Program-made: the position numbers and the translations under genes
From: Acanthaster planci
Lineage: Eukaryota; Echinodermata; Asteroidea; Valvatida; Acanthasteridae
DNA length: 64,000 nt
Assembly (NCBI RefSeq): GCF_001949145.1
Contig: NW_019091449.1
Coordinates: 97,723-161,722, forward strand
Direction of reading: 5' to 3'
The notes under the pieces: model-generated
What the model was told of the DNA's origin: nothing
Seen by the model: only the letters and a program-made list of their open reading frames with translations
The model's database searches: none
In this document: piece after piece, positions 35,537 through 49,038 of the stretch
Numbering within the stretch: the stretch's first letter is position 1
Layout: each line of letters opens with the position of its first letter

Positions 35537-38500
35537 TCAAACGATGGCCAAAACTCTGGGTGGTGGGTAGACACTGCCACCCGAAAGCGGCTGGTACCGG
35601 TAGCGTTGCATGCGTGCAGGGGGGTAGCCAGGCGCGGGTGGGTAGGTCAGGTCATTGGGGGGTGGATAGCCCCCAGGTGGGTAGGTCGGGTCCTGCCCTG
35701 GTGGTGGGTGCATGGGATCCCAGGCTGGCGGTTGCGCCGGCAGGTTGTATGTTGGGTACTGGGGGGCGTACATCAGCTTCCCAAAGGTGTAGTCATAGCC
35801 ACTCTTGCTGGGTACCTCCTGGAGTCCCTCTATGGCTATCTCATAACTTGGAGGTGGTGGTCCTAGAATAAAAACAAATGATTTTTTCAAGATACTCCTT
35901 CTGATGAACAGAAACAATTCACAGTGTGCCACAGTACCGTGTCCTTCCGATTTTTTTTCTGTTTCACGGGTGAACAGCACAACGCATGACCCTTTACCAC
36001 CTGTCATGCTTTGATGTTTACAGGCATTCACCCCGATCCCTGCGAGTCTACAAACTGAAGACAGGTTTGAATTACGGAGGTATCTTGCGCAGTGACAAGA
36101 AGGGGAAATGATAGAAATCTTCCTCACAACATGTTCCTAGCCAGGACAGCAAATTAGGCTACATGCTGACAGGTAAAAACTCAACACTTAATGGCATCTT
36201 TACTTGGTTCTGTGTAATACGGCAGATATTGAAGGCTCAAGAAAAAAAAAACACAGCGAACTTCCTTTTGGCAAAAGATTAGAGGATGTCACGTCGAGGG
36301 AGAAAGTGAACCTACCACTGCTGCTGGGTTGCTGGACGACCACACCTGAAGGGTCCTGGTAGGGAGGCCGATAGACTGGAACTGTCCCTATGGTGATGGG
36401 TAGGTACACGTTAGCATCAAAGGGTGTGTTCTCCACGTCACCTTCAAACTGCAGACAAAAACAGCAGACTGTTACAACTCTCAGAGGGGCAATGAATGAA
36501 GTACATACTACTCAAGGTACCGGTACGAAAAGTATGCATGGAGACATTGGTAAATTATGAGATGGAAGGTGTGATACAAGACCAGTCTGATGTCTCTTCA
36601 TCATATCTGCTCCACGCCTGATTGAGAGACTGTCAGTATAGAGAAAGTTTTTATATTGGCATTTTGTTTTCTCTTGCCCAATTTTGTCTTCACAGTATGG
36701 TATGTTAATCCATAAGTCACAAATCACCAAGATTGACACATCATATGCAGCAAGGTATGAGATGGAGAGAACCCCCCCTGCCTTGTGTTGGTCATTGTCT
36801 CGCAGGAATCNNNNNNNNNNNNNNNNNNNNNNNNNNNNNNNNNNNNNNNNNNNNNNNNNNNNNNNNNNNNNNNNNNNNNNNNNNNNNNNNNNNNNNNNNN
36901 NNNNNNNNNNNNNNNNNNNNNNNNNNNNNNNNNNNNNNNNNNNNNNNNNNNNNNNNNNNNNNNNNNNNNNNNNNNNNNNNNNGCGGTTTGTAAAATTAGA
37001 GATAAGGTAAATGGAGCTTTGCATGATAGGGGGAAAAATTTTTTTACTTGGGTGTATCCTTTCTTCTAGAGGTACTGAAACATGATGAACATGACTTAAT
37101 AAGTGTGTGAGTGATGGTGACATTTTTACTTGTGTGTTAGGAATCTGTTTTTAATGAACATCATCTATTTTTTTGACTGTGAATGCCATCAATCCAATGA
37201 TTAGGCTAGCTATACTGTTACAACTGGTAGCCTGCCACTATGCATGCAAATGAAGCCCTTTGATGAAAACCAGTGCTTTCAGACACAAACGAAAATGGCC
37301 ACATTTAAAGCCCGTGGCAAAGTGTGGTCTGTCCGTAGACTTGCAGTGTTTATCATCAACGTATGGATTACAAAGGGTCATACTCGTCAAGTATGGCTGG
37401 GTGTGACCCAGTCTACATTTGTCGTCGTCCGATATTGCAACGTTCACACATGTATACATGTATGCACTGAGGCACACAATTTGTGTTATACATAATGTAC
37501 AATGCACGTCCTAGGCATCTAATTGTTGCGTGAAAGTATTCAAAGTTTGCTAGGCCACCTTTTTCTTCTTTCTTGCTTTTTTCCGGACGTCAAAATTGAC
37601 AAATGCAGGTGGTGATTTTAAATTTTTTTTTCCAAAATCTGATTTTTTTTCCAACAGCAATTCTGTAGTCCAAGTAACCCTGGACCAATTTTCTATTTTG
37701 AACAGAATCTTGAGTGTATAATTCATTTCAGTGACTTGAGTTCTCACTCTACACCGTGTTTCTACACAGTCAACGAGTTCCTATCACTAGTTAACTAGTG
37801 CTTGGCTCATGATGTACGTAGCTCACGTGCGGCAAAGTTGTGAATGACCGTAGTTGATCGTTGTCAGGTCATTAGGCCAAAGGGGAAGAAAAGGTGGCCG
37901 CAGGGAGGGAAAAATAGCAAAAATAAAAGTAAAAATAATCGTTTCCTAGTGACAAACTGTTTTTTCCAGTGTTTCTCTTATAACTGGTCCTCTCTGCACT
38001 CTGCTATTAAAAACGATTTATGGCAGCCAACAATGTGACCAACCTTGATAGGCTGGTCGTGAATAATTGACTAGGCTAGTCCAACCATAATTGAATAGCA
38101 TGCATTTGCCCCATGTTGAATGTGTACCACCCCCCCCGGCCATACACCCTGTTGAAACAGTTCCAACCAGCCTCTTTCTTCTCTGCCGGTGAAGAGATCA
38201 GGGCCAAAATCAGAACAAGCTTATGCGAACACTCTTCCGATTGGGCATACCTTTAAAACCCCTTGCAAAACTTACTAGCCAAATTTGCATTCAATGGGCA
38301 GTAATCACTGGGTCAGCTATGTCAGCCATACATACGACACGTAATTATCTGCTTGTTTTGTTGACTTTGCTGTTGTTGATGCCCACGCTGCTTATCACTG
38401 AATTAAAAGAATCAAGAAGCTCAAGACTTACGTGGACCACATACTCAATCCTCATGATTCTGCAGCCTTGCGGGCCCGTGGGAGGGATGGAGGGTATCAC

Positions 38501-41500
38501 GTGAGGCTTCCAGTCCATCCTTGCTACCTCCCCTGCTCCGCATCCGGGAGCCCTCTCCTTGATGATGTTGCATTCCCGCCTTGTTGTGTAACCCTCCCAG
38601 GAGACGTACGTCACCAGCTGGAAGAGACACACAAAAATACTGGAAACTCTACTTGTGAATGACTTCAACACGGATTTGGCTTGACCCTAACTCCTCTATG
38701 CACTTTGTCGGGAACCCCCCCTGAAACATCTGCAAAAGGGCCACTAAGGCCTCCTTCGTGCTTCAACCTTTCACAGGAATTATGAACTGTAATGGAAGTG
38801 CTCATGGTACGAGTGATCTTTGAGGTGGCAATGCACACTACATAGAAAATGACACAAAATCAGACCCCAAAAAAAGCCTGGCTCAGGAATCCTTGAAAGC
38901 AAAGTGCCAATGCGTTTTTCACTGTAAATGAAAACTGCAGCCTGCAAATGATAGCCCCATCAATTTTCTTTTATAATCCCCTCCCCCAGACCAACACTGA
39001 TATAGTTTTGAATCTATGGTTCTAAATTAAGCAGCCTGCCTCTATGCAAATAGAACCCATGAACATTGTTTTTGTCTGTGAATCAAATCTCCAGACTTGG
39101 AAGCCACAATGCTTTATCTTCAGAAATATTTCTACAACTATAGTCGTCCAAATTATAGGGCCAGTTATTCAAAATTACCCTGTGGGATCACAAAAATATG
39201 AGTGAACTCGATAAGCAGGAATTCAGACGTCAAGCAGTTTGCACCTTATTGGTGGTCTGGGTGAAATCTAGTTGTGTAACTTACAGGGTGTGGGGGGATT
39301 TGAACTGAGTTATTTTAAATTTTGAAGTCTACACAATGTATGTATAAACCACAGTTACATGTCAGTGCCTACTTGAAAATATGGGGGCACACCCCAACCC
39401 CCTCAGAAATTTCAACCTAATTAAGCTGCTGATCATTTCCTTCACATACTGAACTCACCTGTTTCAGCCTGACAGTGAGGTGTAGGATCTCGCGGCTGCT
39501 GTTGTTCTCCACTGAGCCCGAGACATACATGGTCTCCCCTGGCACATAACCGGCCTTGTCAGTGGAGGCTTTGGTGATGATGGGACCAGTCTCACAGCAC
39601 AGGCAGCAGACGCTCTTGGTGTCTTCCCTGCGTACAGGGTGCTAAATGCAACCAGCCAAAAGGAAAAAAAAGCACCTGAACTACAAAACTCAAGCAGTTT
39701 ATAGTTGAAAGTAAGAATGGTTATGGAGGCAATGGGAGAGATGGGAGGATAGCAGAGAACAGGGGCTAATGCTACAAGGTTCTAAATACTGGTACTATGG
39801 TTTCAAGAGACAGTGACATATCCCTTTGAGGTGCCTCCGTTCTGATCTGGGACCAATTTAATAAGAGACACTTACAGGTAGCCCTAACATCATTTGTAGG
39901 AATAGCTAACTGGCAAAAAATGTCATGCACATGTACATGTAAATAAGGAGCTTGGGACACGCTCTCTGCTGACGTTTGCTCAGTGAATGATTTTGCTGAA
40001 CAGAAATGTTTGATCATATCCTCCAAGAGTGGGTTACATACCTGTATGTAATTTATCACCCAATCACATGTATGTTTCAGGTGATGTGCTTGTAAATGTG
40101 GGCATACATGAGATTTTAGCCAGAGGTGTCTGGGCGTCTTTTGGACACTCAGTGGGCTGTTTTGATACCTTCTGCTATACAAATGCATGTAAAAGTATAA
40201 ATAAAGCCTAGGCAGCTTTGATGCCCTGTTTATCACTTTGAGCCAAATGTGGACACCCCATTTTTAAAATCTTTAATGAGAGTAGTAGTGAGGGTAAATC
40301 ATCAACAGATCATGAAGAAGATGTGAATCGTGTACCATGGCATTTGGCATGGTTGTGAGATCGATTGGCTGCCCTGTGACAGTGAACAACCTCTCCGTGT
40401 GATGGTTGAACTTCCAGGGCCGATCGATCTTGCACTCCACTTTGTAGCGGATCCAGCCCACGCTCGACTCAAACGAGAATGGCAGCGGAATGTTGGGGAT
40501 CTTGAAGGAGAATGGAAAGCGATGCTCTCCGGCCTCCAAGCAACGCCTGGTCTTGTCATCTGCAAGCAGCAGGCGTGAGAGTGTAAGCTTTGGTTGTACT
40601 TGGGTGCATCTCAGTCGTATTAAACCTAATCTGGCCCTCTCGGGTCTTACAAAATGAACCACTTGTTTTTTTGCAGATTTCACAGGACTGGAAAAGATAG
40701 AGAACCCTGTCATGATTCCTTTCTGTAGGCCTCAAAGTTCCTTGGATGTCTGAGTGCAAAAAGTGTGTCACTGGTGACTTTAACTCAGGTAATTCTCTTC
40801 AACAAAACTTACGGAACTTACCAGTAACGGAAGTTTAATATTTGCTTTTATGACGAACTTTTCAATTACTTGTGATTTCACTACCAACAGGGTCTTGGAT
40901 TAGCATACTTTTCAATATAAGTACAAAATTTCATACCACAGTATTGTGTGAAAGTTCCTGGTGTTGCACAGGGCAGTATAACGTACAACACTAGTATACT
41001 TTCTGATTTAGCTCTTTGATTGTTATAAAGCATGTAAAAAAACACAAAGCTTCGGAATTGAAACTTAATTCTGAATAAAAAGAAGCCAGATACTAGTAAT
41101 TACATTAACCACTTGCTGATGGTATCGCATGTACTTTTTTGCTGGAAATTAAAGTTTTCATAAAAAGCAAGATGTGGTTACCACCTTCTGTTAAACATGT
41201 ACACTGTACAGTCAAATGCCAGAAATTTGTAAGAATCGTTTTTGGGATAATGTTATGATCTCCTTCAATGTAAAAACCTTTGCGACACCTGTTGGGGTTA
41301 GGTGTATTGGAAAATGCATTTTTTAACATTCAAAAGTGTCCCTGCTTCTCTGGACAATAAAGGGGCCTGTTGGTGTGATGTCATTCAAGTAGACACACAG
41401 ACATATAAACCCATGGACGGGCAGCTCCTATTCAAAGCAATAGCGGGGTACCGTAGCTGAGATGGCACCCAACTAAATCCAAAAGCATGGGCAAATTCAT

Positions 41501-44131
41501 CCCTTGGTATAGAGAATTTACCCACAGTTGAAGAATTCCAGCCATTAAATTCTATGAAGCCATTTTTAATATTAAAAAAAATCGTTTTTTTACCTGATCT
41601 GGCCCATGCAAATTCAAAACAATGTGGTTGTAACATTTGAAAAGAAAAGAAAAAACTTTATGTTCAGAGCAATCTAAGTGCGTCACGCACAATTCAAACT
41701 GAACGCGCTGACATTCATCGTTTCACCCACTGCTTGCCCACGCTTTTTAAAATCACAGTTATACGCGCAAGACTGGCGATCTATGCATTTATACATCTGT
41801 GGGTAGACAGGGTAAAGTTTTTAGGTTTTTCTGTATAAATTGTGAATCTGAAATTTGCTAATTAAAAACATTTCTAGAAGGGCTGCTCCTTGGCTTACTG
41901 CTGCATGTACTTACTAATCAAGGAATCAAAGGGAAATTTACAACGGCAAATTACTGAAAATTCCATCAATCGATGCAAAATTGATGTTTTCTGTGCAGCG
42001 ATGGCAACATAACTTTGCTCCTGAATTTGGAAAAACCAAAATATAAAAGCCAAGGAGGCACCACCAAAACTCCTTTTAAAATAGCACAATAAGAATTGGC
42101 AACACGATTAACTGTTTGGCACAAAGGCGCATGGCACAGATCCTTTAAACAAGAACGTAATTTTATTTCTTTATTCCTGCAAAGCCTACCTTTCTCCCAA
42201 CAGACACGTTTCTCATTGAAGTATATCTCACTGGCTGTGTAACTCTCCTTATCTTCCCCAGATCCCTCCGTCCAGCAAGTGTGAGCCTTTCCCTTGAACT
42301 TGACTTTGATGGCTGTGGATGTTAAAGGAGCTGGACATTAAAAAAAAAAATTTTCCCGGAAAAGGACGTACATGTATGTATGCAACTGTTTTATTTTAAT
42401 GAAATATAAAGATTTCTTTTCAGTTTTTAAAAACTTCCCAAGTCATTTAATACGTTGTTCAAAGGTTGCTTCTGTATAGCCTGTGTTGATTTTGTTGTAA
42501 ATTTTATCCCTTTTTACTAAATAAAGAGAGTGTGGTTCTTACGCCCTTTTGCCAGGAACACTTTTTTCTGCCGAGATCATGCTTCAGGGCAACAGGGTGT
42601 AAGCACACTTACAACCTTTTGCCGGGCAAATGACAAAGTAGACTGCACAGACCTGTATGTATCACTGTTAATTACCGACAAGCTCTTTTGAGACACTTCA
42701 CATATCATGTCTGAGGTAATATGGGCATGCTCAAAACAACAAAAACCATCTGAAAAGGATCAAGTTTTACTGGTTTCCCACCTTGTTTGAAATGCGTTCA
42801 CTAAGCTTTTAAAATATGGCCGCCAAATTAAAATTTTGGATGTCTAAATATATACAATTACAAATTCTTGGTATTTTATGTACACCACAATGCCTCAATG
42901 AAAAAAAGATGGCTGCAAATGACTACATTGTCACTGATACTGCTCTATCTAATCAAATTCTACAAGAACCCTAGAAGAATGTACATGTACCAATCAGTAC
43001 ATGGAACAACAAACTTGCTTTCCTTGAAGCTGGTGTCATCTGGGTCTTCCAATTTCCCCTTGAGGATTTTGTACAAGTGGGGTTTTTCCCCCCAAAGACC
43101 AGGAGTGTCAAAAAATAACCTACATGTAAATCCGTTTTTGCCTTGTGCCTAGTGAAAGAGAATTAAGAGTAGTTTTCCCACAATTTAATGCAAAACAAAC
43201 TAGCCAAGTTGTAATAAAAAAAGTTACTGTTTTATTGCGTTTAAATTAGCATTTTCATTTTATTCTGTTTGATCCACTGATACTGTAACAAATTTTGTTT
43301 TGTGTTTTTCACTGTAACTATGAAGAAGAAGAAGAAAAGTTATACTCTCTAAGTGTTATGCTACATTACACAGGGAAAGGCATTTTAAAGTTTTTTAAAT
43401 TACCAAAAACTGTATGATTTGAGGTCATGCAACATGCAAGGTAGTTTGTGATATGTCAACAATAAAATGCTATAAACTACACAGAAATTGCATGTTTCAC
43501 AAAGTACTGGCTTCTTTCAGAAATAAATGAGATAATTTTGAGTTGTGTTCCGAATACAGAAGCTGTTTCCTTGAGTAATTCTCTTCATCGTCTGTCACTT
43601 ACTTATGTGTGTGCCTGCGCATTTTTATTACACGTAGTTGACTGCTTTTTCTGATGGTGAAACCTTCCTGGTGAGCCTGGACTGCCTCAACCTGTCCCCT
43701 CTACCCTTCGATCCCACATAATTAGGAAAGTTGTTTGATACTTTGGACTTTCCCCCTCCCTCGCTTGTCCCCGCCCTTCCCCCATCTACTGACTGTGACT
43801 GAGACTAGTACAGACAGCATGCAGGCAAGACAGCCGTATTATACGGTGGGTATATACACCAGGTTCTCATCATTCTCTGACTCAACGGGCCCCCCCTCAC
43901 CTAGTGTTATGTTATAAATGTGCAAACTGAAGTTATTATTTTTTTTATAGTATGGCCTATAGAATACACCACTGATCATCGTGACCATGATCTAAATTGC
44001 TGCAAACCTTTGATATCATCTTTCGGAGCAATTAGAACGACTCGGATGTAGCCATTTAAGACGTCTCCAGAGCTGAAGACATCCACATTGTCTCCGTCGA
44101 ACACCACCTCAAATGCTGTCAATCTGCCCAT
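35537..44131 (-). CDS. Alpha-arrestin (ARRDC2/3/4-like), copy A, short tail
   Basis: Seven coding exons with GT-AG introns: 44,131-44,008; 42,312-42,190; 40,559-40,336; 39,641-39,459; 38,617-38,432; 36,448-36,316; 35,862-35,537. They join in phases 1,1,0,0,0,1 into 432 residues starting MGRLTAFEVVFDGDNVDVF. Exons 1-3 form the arrestin N domain; exons 4-6 the C domain, with CCLCC (169-173), GYVPGE, IPSIPPTGPQGC and VYLPITIGTVPV typical of ARRDC proteins. Exon 7 carries PPPPSYE, a PPxY motif (Tyr331) that in known alpha-arrestins binds WW domains of NEDD4-family ligases. The expected role is an endosomal or plasma-membrane adaptor for ubiquitylation and trafficking of receptors. Compared with copy B the tail stops early after a novel QRYRYQPLSGG stretch, because inserted DNA cut the exon. 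Human ARRDC3 has about 414 residues, so the body is complete. Intron 5 contains an assembly gap. Confidence 0.9.
36811..36982. other. Assembly gap (172 N) in intron 5 of copy A
   Basis: Undetermined bases, between exon 6 (ends 36,448) and exon 5 (starts 38,432). Open frames running through it are meaningless. Given exact conservation of exons in copy B, no coding exon needs to be in the gap. Confidence 0.99.
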
Positions 44132-44270
44132 GTTAATTGGGCCTACAAATGCAGGGGTGATGGCTTCCAAATGCCACGCATAATCATGAGGCTTACATCA
44201 AAAATATTCCTGCTCATCTGCTGGTGCAGCGAGCTCTGCATGCAGAGCGCGAGCGAATCCAGTCGACTTA

Positions 44271-44278
44271 ACTTCCGG
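44271..44278 (-). promoter_or_regulatory. ETS-like site upstream of arrestin copy A
   Basis: CCGGAAGT on the minus strand, about 140 bp before the ATG at 44,131. A matching ACCGGAAGT lies upstream of copy B at 63,340-63,348. ETS sites are common in core promoters; position supports but does not prove function. Confidence 0.35.
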
Positions 44279-44374
44279 GTGCCCTCTGCCACCTTGTGAG
44301 AGCACATGACTAGTCTGTTTACGTTTGGTTTCACTTCGTAACAAATGCACTCATGGCGCAAAATTTGCCAGAAA

Positions 44375-44393
44375 TAGCGCCCTCTGGTGGCAC
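44375..44393 (+). promoter_or_regulatory. CTCF-like motif near the copy A promoter
   Basis: TAGCGCCCTCTGGTGGCAC differs at few positions from the reverse complement of the vertebrate CTCF consensus (core CCCTCTGGTGGC instead of CCCCCTGGTGGC). It lies about 245 bp upstream of the copy A ATG. Binding in this organism is inferred only. Confidence 0.35.
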
Positions 44394-46599
44394 TGAGGAA
44401 CTGAGAGAGGGTAGAGATCATCATAATCTCCCTGGGACTTCGACCGCAGTAGAACAAAGATACAGATGGGACAGTCTCGGGTGCTTCACTGGAATAGGCC
44501 AATTAAAACTAATTCCTTGTTTATCATCACCGCCCGACCGGATTTCCCCTCCCACCCCGACTTTTTTGATATTTGACATTTCCATTTTTTAACTAACCTT
44601 TTCAACCTTGCAGCTGTGTCCGCACCACAGAAATGTTTTTTTTTAATTTAAATTCTCTAGTCTTGCCCTCAACCATGACCAATTGAGGCGGGCCGTGTAC
44701 GGTCGATCGCACGATGTTCACGTTTCAATGTACACTGTACATGTACATATATGTATGTACATTCGTTTCAAACCCACCAAAGCTGGTCAAGAATAAAGGA
44801 CATAACTTCTGCAGATACTGAAACATCAAGCAGACTGGGCTCATTTATTTAATCAGATACCAATCTGATCATGCTGCTATGATATATGGAACACTGTACA
44901 AGAAACGTTTTTAGTCTATCTGAAAAGTCTGAAAAAAAAAACTGACTTGAAATATCAAATATCAAAGGTCCTCCCGGCCAAAGAATATAAGTTTGAGTGA
45001 TGATTAACAAGGAAATAATTTTAATGGGCCCTATCACTGCGATGATAATTTCATTTTCAATTTCAAAAGGATTTCCGGCGAAAAGCCTTTTATCATCCTC
45101 TCTTCCCAGTGGCGTAGTCGACAGGGGGGTGTGCATCCCATAAATTCCTGGCCAAAACAAAAACCAAAACCAAACCAAACCATATCACCTTTTCTTCCCC
45201 CAACCAACATGCAGTTCCAGTAATAAAGCAGCGAGGCAAAAAACCAAACCAAACCAAAAAAACAAAAACAAAAATGGTTTGCGAAAACAGTGACTCCGAC
45301 ACACCATAGAAAACTGGTGCCCCCTCCCACCAGATGCCAATACCCCTAGATGCCCCCCCCCCGTGAAATCCTAGCTACGCCACATGCACAAGCTTCCCCC
45401 ATACACTGTACATGATGTCCCAAACTTCGCGCTTTGGTCCAAATGTAGCTCTCCGCTTCCATGCAAAGTAGGCCCACAGGTTGGAAGTTTTGTGAAGGAA
45501 TTGCCCTGAGTTGGAAGCCATGAGTCAAACATTTTTTTTATTTATAGAAAACGGTCTATAGGCCCTTGTCGTTCCTTATAATGGGGCGTCTTGTTTCTGC
45601 AGATAACCCACTAAAATTGCAAAACATAAGGTCTTGCGTAGGAATCTATGGCGATTTAGTGGAATCGTCAGGTAGAACGGAGAGGGTCACTGTGACCGAG
45701 GGAGATTGTGCGGGTAAAGTTGAGGGTAAAATAGGTTGCCGAGTTCTTTTCCAAGGTCACCGTTAAGCAAACCTGAGGGAGACTCGGTACGAAGAGTCGG
45801 CCGCAGTTTTGAAAACCCGATATCTTGAATCAGAGTAGTTTGTTCGTTCGTTCGTTATCCAGCGCCCGAACAGGGCAACGTGCACTGCACTGACGGTTCG
45901 GGCAAGTCAGATGTATTTCGGTACAGGTACGTACAAGATTACATGGACAGTTTCCGGTAATACATAGCTGTGCCAAAATCGCGATTTGGCGGAAATTTTA
46001 GGGGCGAAATCAGAATGGCGGAAACGGAGTGAAAAAGCGGAAAATTTCCGCCCAAAGCGGGAGAGTTGGGAGGTCTGCACAATGTAGCCAATCACAGTGC
46101 AAAGCCATCACCCCTTCCAAGCGCCGGCACTGTACGGGTGCTGGGCGACGAGGGAAAGCACCCCAAAGACGATTGTGGAGCTAGTGCGAAGTATAGACTG
46201 CACTCTGCGTAGAGCGAATTGATGGCAGCGGAGTGCAGATTATTTAGTTGTTTTAAAACGTTGTCAGGTCCGCTAAATTAAAACCCAATTGCGCGAATAT
46301 GTTTAACTGCTGAGAACTGAAGGGAAGAGTATTAACCCAGTTGCCTATAATCTTGCCGGTGATTCCTATTATCCCGTGAATATTAACTGGGTCATTCGAC
46401 CGAATCACTCAATTTCACTCGACTGGATATTTCTGCCAAAGTTTCCCCAAACGTTAGTTCAGTGCTCGTCAAACTCTGGGGCCAAGGCAGCATTTAGATT
46501 GGTGACTTTCCCCATCGTCTGTTTTATCTCAGGGCCTAGGCTGAGAAAACCTAGACTCTCTCATTGGGAATTGGGAAACGCCACGTCAGTTAATCAAAC
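44394..46599. other. Spacer between the duplicated units; no gene seen
   Basis: Holds an ACATGT run at about 44,725-44,760, a repeat at 45,107, and a short GTTC microsatellite at 45,842-45,855. No exon is supported. An ATG frame at 46,376-46,822 has no domain and overlaps the start of the duplicated flank. Confidence 0.45.
45107..45383. mobile_element. Inverted-repeat element CAGTGGCGTAG...CTACGCCAC
   Basis: The left end CAGTGGCGTAG is inverted at the right end as CTACGCCAC. The interior contains CAAACCAAACCAAA low-complexity sequence. It shares its terminus with repeats at 20,662, 22,123 and 27,036. It is 277 bp with no coding capacity. Confidence 0.6.
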
Positions 46600-48720
46600 A
46601 CGGGGGAACTCGGCTTGGGTCGACGAGGGCTTGAGTGGCCTGGGTACGACACAAGTTTTCTTTTGCGAGCTGAAAACAAAAAATAAAATAGTAATAATAA
46701 ATAGCTTAATTCAGTTACAATCCCCATTCGCTAAGAAGCATTATGCTCAGCTAAACAGACAAGTTGTCACAATGCCCGGAGGAATGAAATGCTTCCAGTC
46801 CATGCAAAATGACCACGACTAACAAATATGTTATGCCTCAATGCACAAAAGTAAATTACACTAATTTGGACTTGATGTCGGTTTATAATTTCCTTTAATG
46901 ATCGTTCATATTCTCGGCAGCATCTCCTGTACTGTTAACAGTTATTTTTACCATTTATTAAGAATGAAATATTTAGCAACTTTAATTAACTCTTCAAAAG
47001 AAGGGCACAGAGGAAAAGCAATAAACTAATCCAGAAACTTAAGAGATGAATAACATAAATTTAACAATTACATGTACATGTATTCCAACTTTCTCGTTAA
47101 TTAACGTGCGAATGATTCATGTTTAGCAGAGTTGGCAATACAAAATAGACAAAAACATTCTGGAAGATCCGAAAGTCCACTAGTGCAATGAAGTATACAT
47201 TTTCAGAAAGTGAAATGTATCTTTCTTCAAATTCGCTTTTCTGAGACATTTTCCCCAGTTTATTTGGACAAGATACTTATTTTGATTTTGCGAGATATAC
47301 TACTTTGAAGTTAGTTTTACAAGAAATGAATTCAGAAATGTTCTGTTACGAGATCTGCTTTTTGAAAAAACCAAACATTTCTACCAGCACACGTTTGTAT
47401 TTTTTTCAAGTTCGTACATACATGTACACCAATGATTATAGTCTAGAGTGTATGGGTCATGGTGCAGTATAGGACTTGGCCCATCACTGCAATTAACAAT
47501 GAAAGTGCGCCACAACAGCAACACCTTATAAGAACTAGCCATTGGTGGGTAAATATACTAGCAGACATAATTAACTCGAACAGCAGATAAATGGAGGAAC
47601 CACTTGATACGTAATTTAGAAAAAAGGCAACTGTTCAGTTTGAATCATCGTATTATATTTCATGTCTACCATTTCTAAAACATATATTCTCTCACAAACT
47701 ACAACCTCAACATCGGCGCAGCAAGGATCTTCTCGGGGAAGGGGGAAAAGTTCCCACATGGGGGGCAGTTACATCCCCCACCCCTCTTGGTTATGCCACT
47801 TAGCCTCAGCACAAGGAGCCAGTTCAGAATTTCATCAAGGTAAGGTCCTTCAAGAACAAAGCATTGGAGCCATCGGGAGTGTCCAGTGAATTTAAGTAAA
47901 TTCATCTATATTTAAGGTCATTCTGTCAGCAAACAGTCTGCGGCACTTTTACATACAATATCTAAAACCAAACATCAAAAGTAATAAAGTATAAAACCTT
48001 AACCCATCAATACAACCCTTAAAAGTACACCAAACATATGTGTATATATATAAAAAAAACTTGAAATACACATACAATTCAGCTCCTATATAAATCAGCA
48101 GCATTTAAGGCAAAGAGTACATGTATAGAGTCTAATAAATGTAAAGTGCAATGGAATGAAAGTTTAAAAAATAAAATATTGCTACCTACAGCTCAATAAA
48201 AAAAAAACCCTCAGTCAAAACTGCGCGCCAATAATAAATGTTTCAACTCTGGTACTGTTACATATCTTGTGGACAACTCGACGAAGAATAACTGAGAAAG
48301 GGCTTGTAATTTTTTGTAAGTTTCTGCATACAGAGCCCTTCATATCTTACATAAATTGTTACAACTGAAATTAAGGTGCTCTCATTCACATTTTGCGGCA
48401 AGACATAGAGATGAATGATAATTCATCCCAATCATCATGCAGGATAATTTATTTAATAAAGTACACATATACAATTAATCAAAGCTTTCATTTGATATGT
48501 TCGGTGAATATATTTCTTAGTCACATGGATATTTGCCTTGATACCGGTAATTTCCACACGATGTCTTTATTAAGACTTGTACAATTTTAATAGCAATACA
48601 AATGACAGGTACATTTTAGTGAAAAGCACTTATCATCCTAATTATGTATATAAAACATTTACACGTGTATATAGGTTCCTTTGATGTTGGACTAAGGTCT
48701 CATGCAATATAAACATTATA
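46600..48720 (-). repeat. Downstream flank of arrestin copy B, matching 31,325-33,526
   Basis: Collinear with the flank of copy A over several blocks (listed in that entry). Relative to copy A it contains an extra segment at about 47,704-47,801 running from CGGCGCAGCAAGG to TTATGCCACT, flanked by the rejoined words ACAACCTCA and TAGCCTCAGCACAA. This flank is about 3.7 kb from the copy B stop codon, whereas in copy A it directly follows the tail relic. Confidence 0.75.
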
Positions 48721-49038
48721 TCAATTACTGAATTTTATGTTTATAATAAATTTCGTTTACATGAGCCACCCGGTGTTTGCCTGAGTAATCAAGCAGACAA
48801 ATTCTATCCACTTGTAAGTCAGAGATACTTGTGGAATCCTTAAAGTAGTGGGAAGGAGCGATTACTCAACATTCACAAATAGTGAAAATGACGTAGCTAT
48901 CCCAAAATCCTTTGTATTTCTGTGGAGGATTCTGTACAGACTACTGATCCATTTGTACCCATACTGCTATTACTGGAGAAAACGAACGTGAACGCACAGC
49001 CACCTTAAACAGCTTGTATCACGTTCACTGGAGGTCAA

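Noticed and set aside
36512-37123. 203-codon minus-strand frame
   Set aside because: It runs through the 172-base assembly gap, so its length is an artefact; it lies in intron 5 of copy A.
46376-46822. 148-codon plus-strand frame
   Set aside because: No domain, and it overlaps the duplicated non-coding flank, whose copy A counterpart is not open in this frame.
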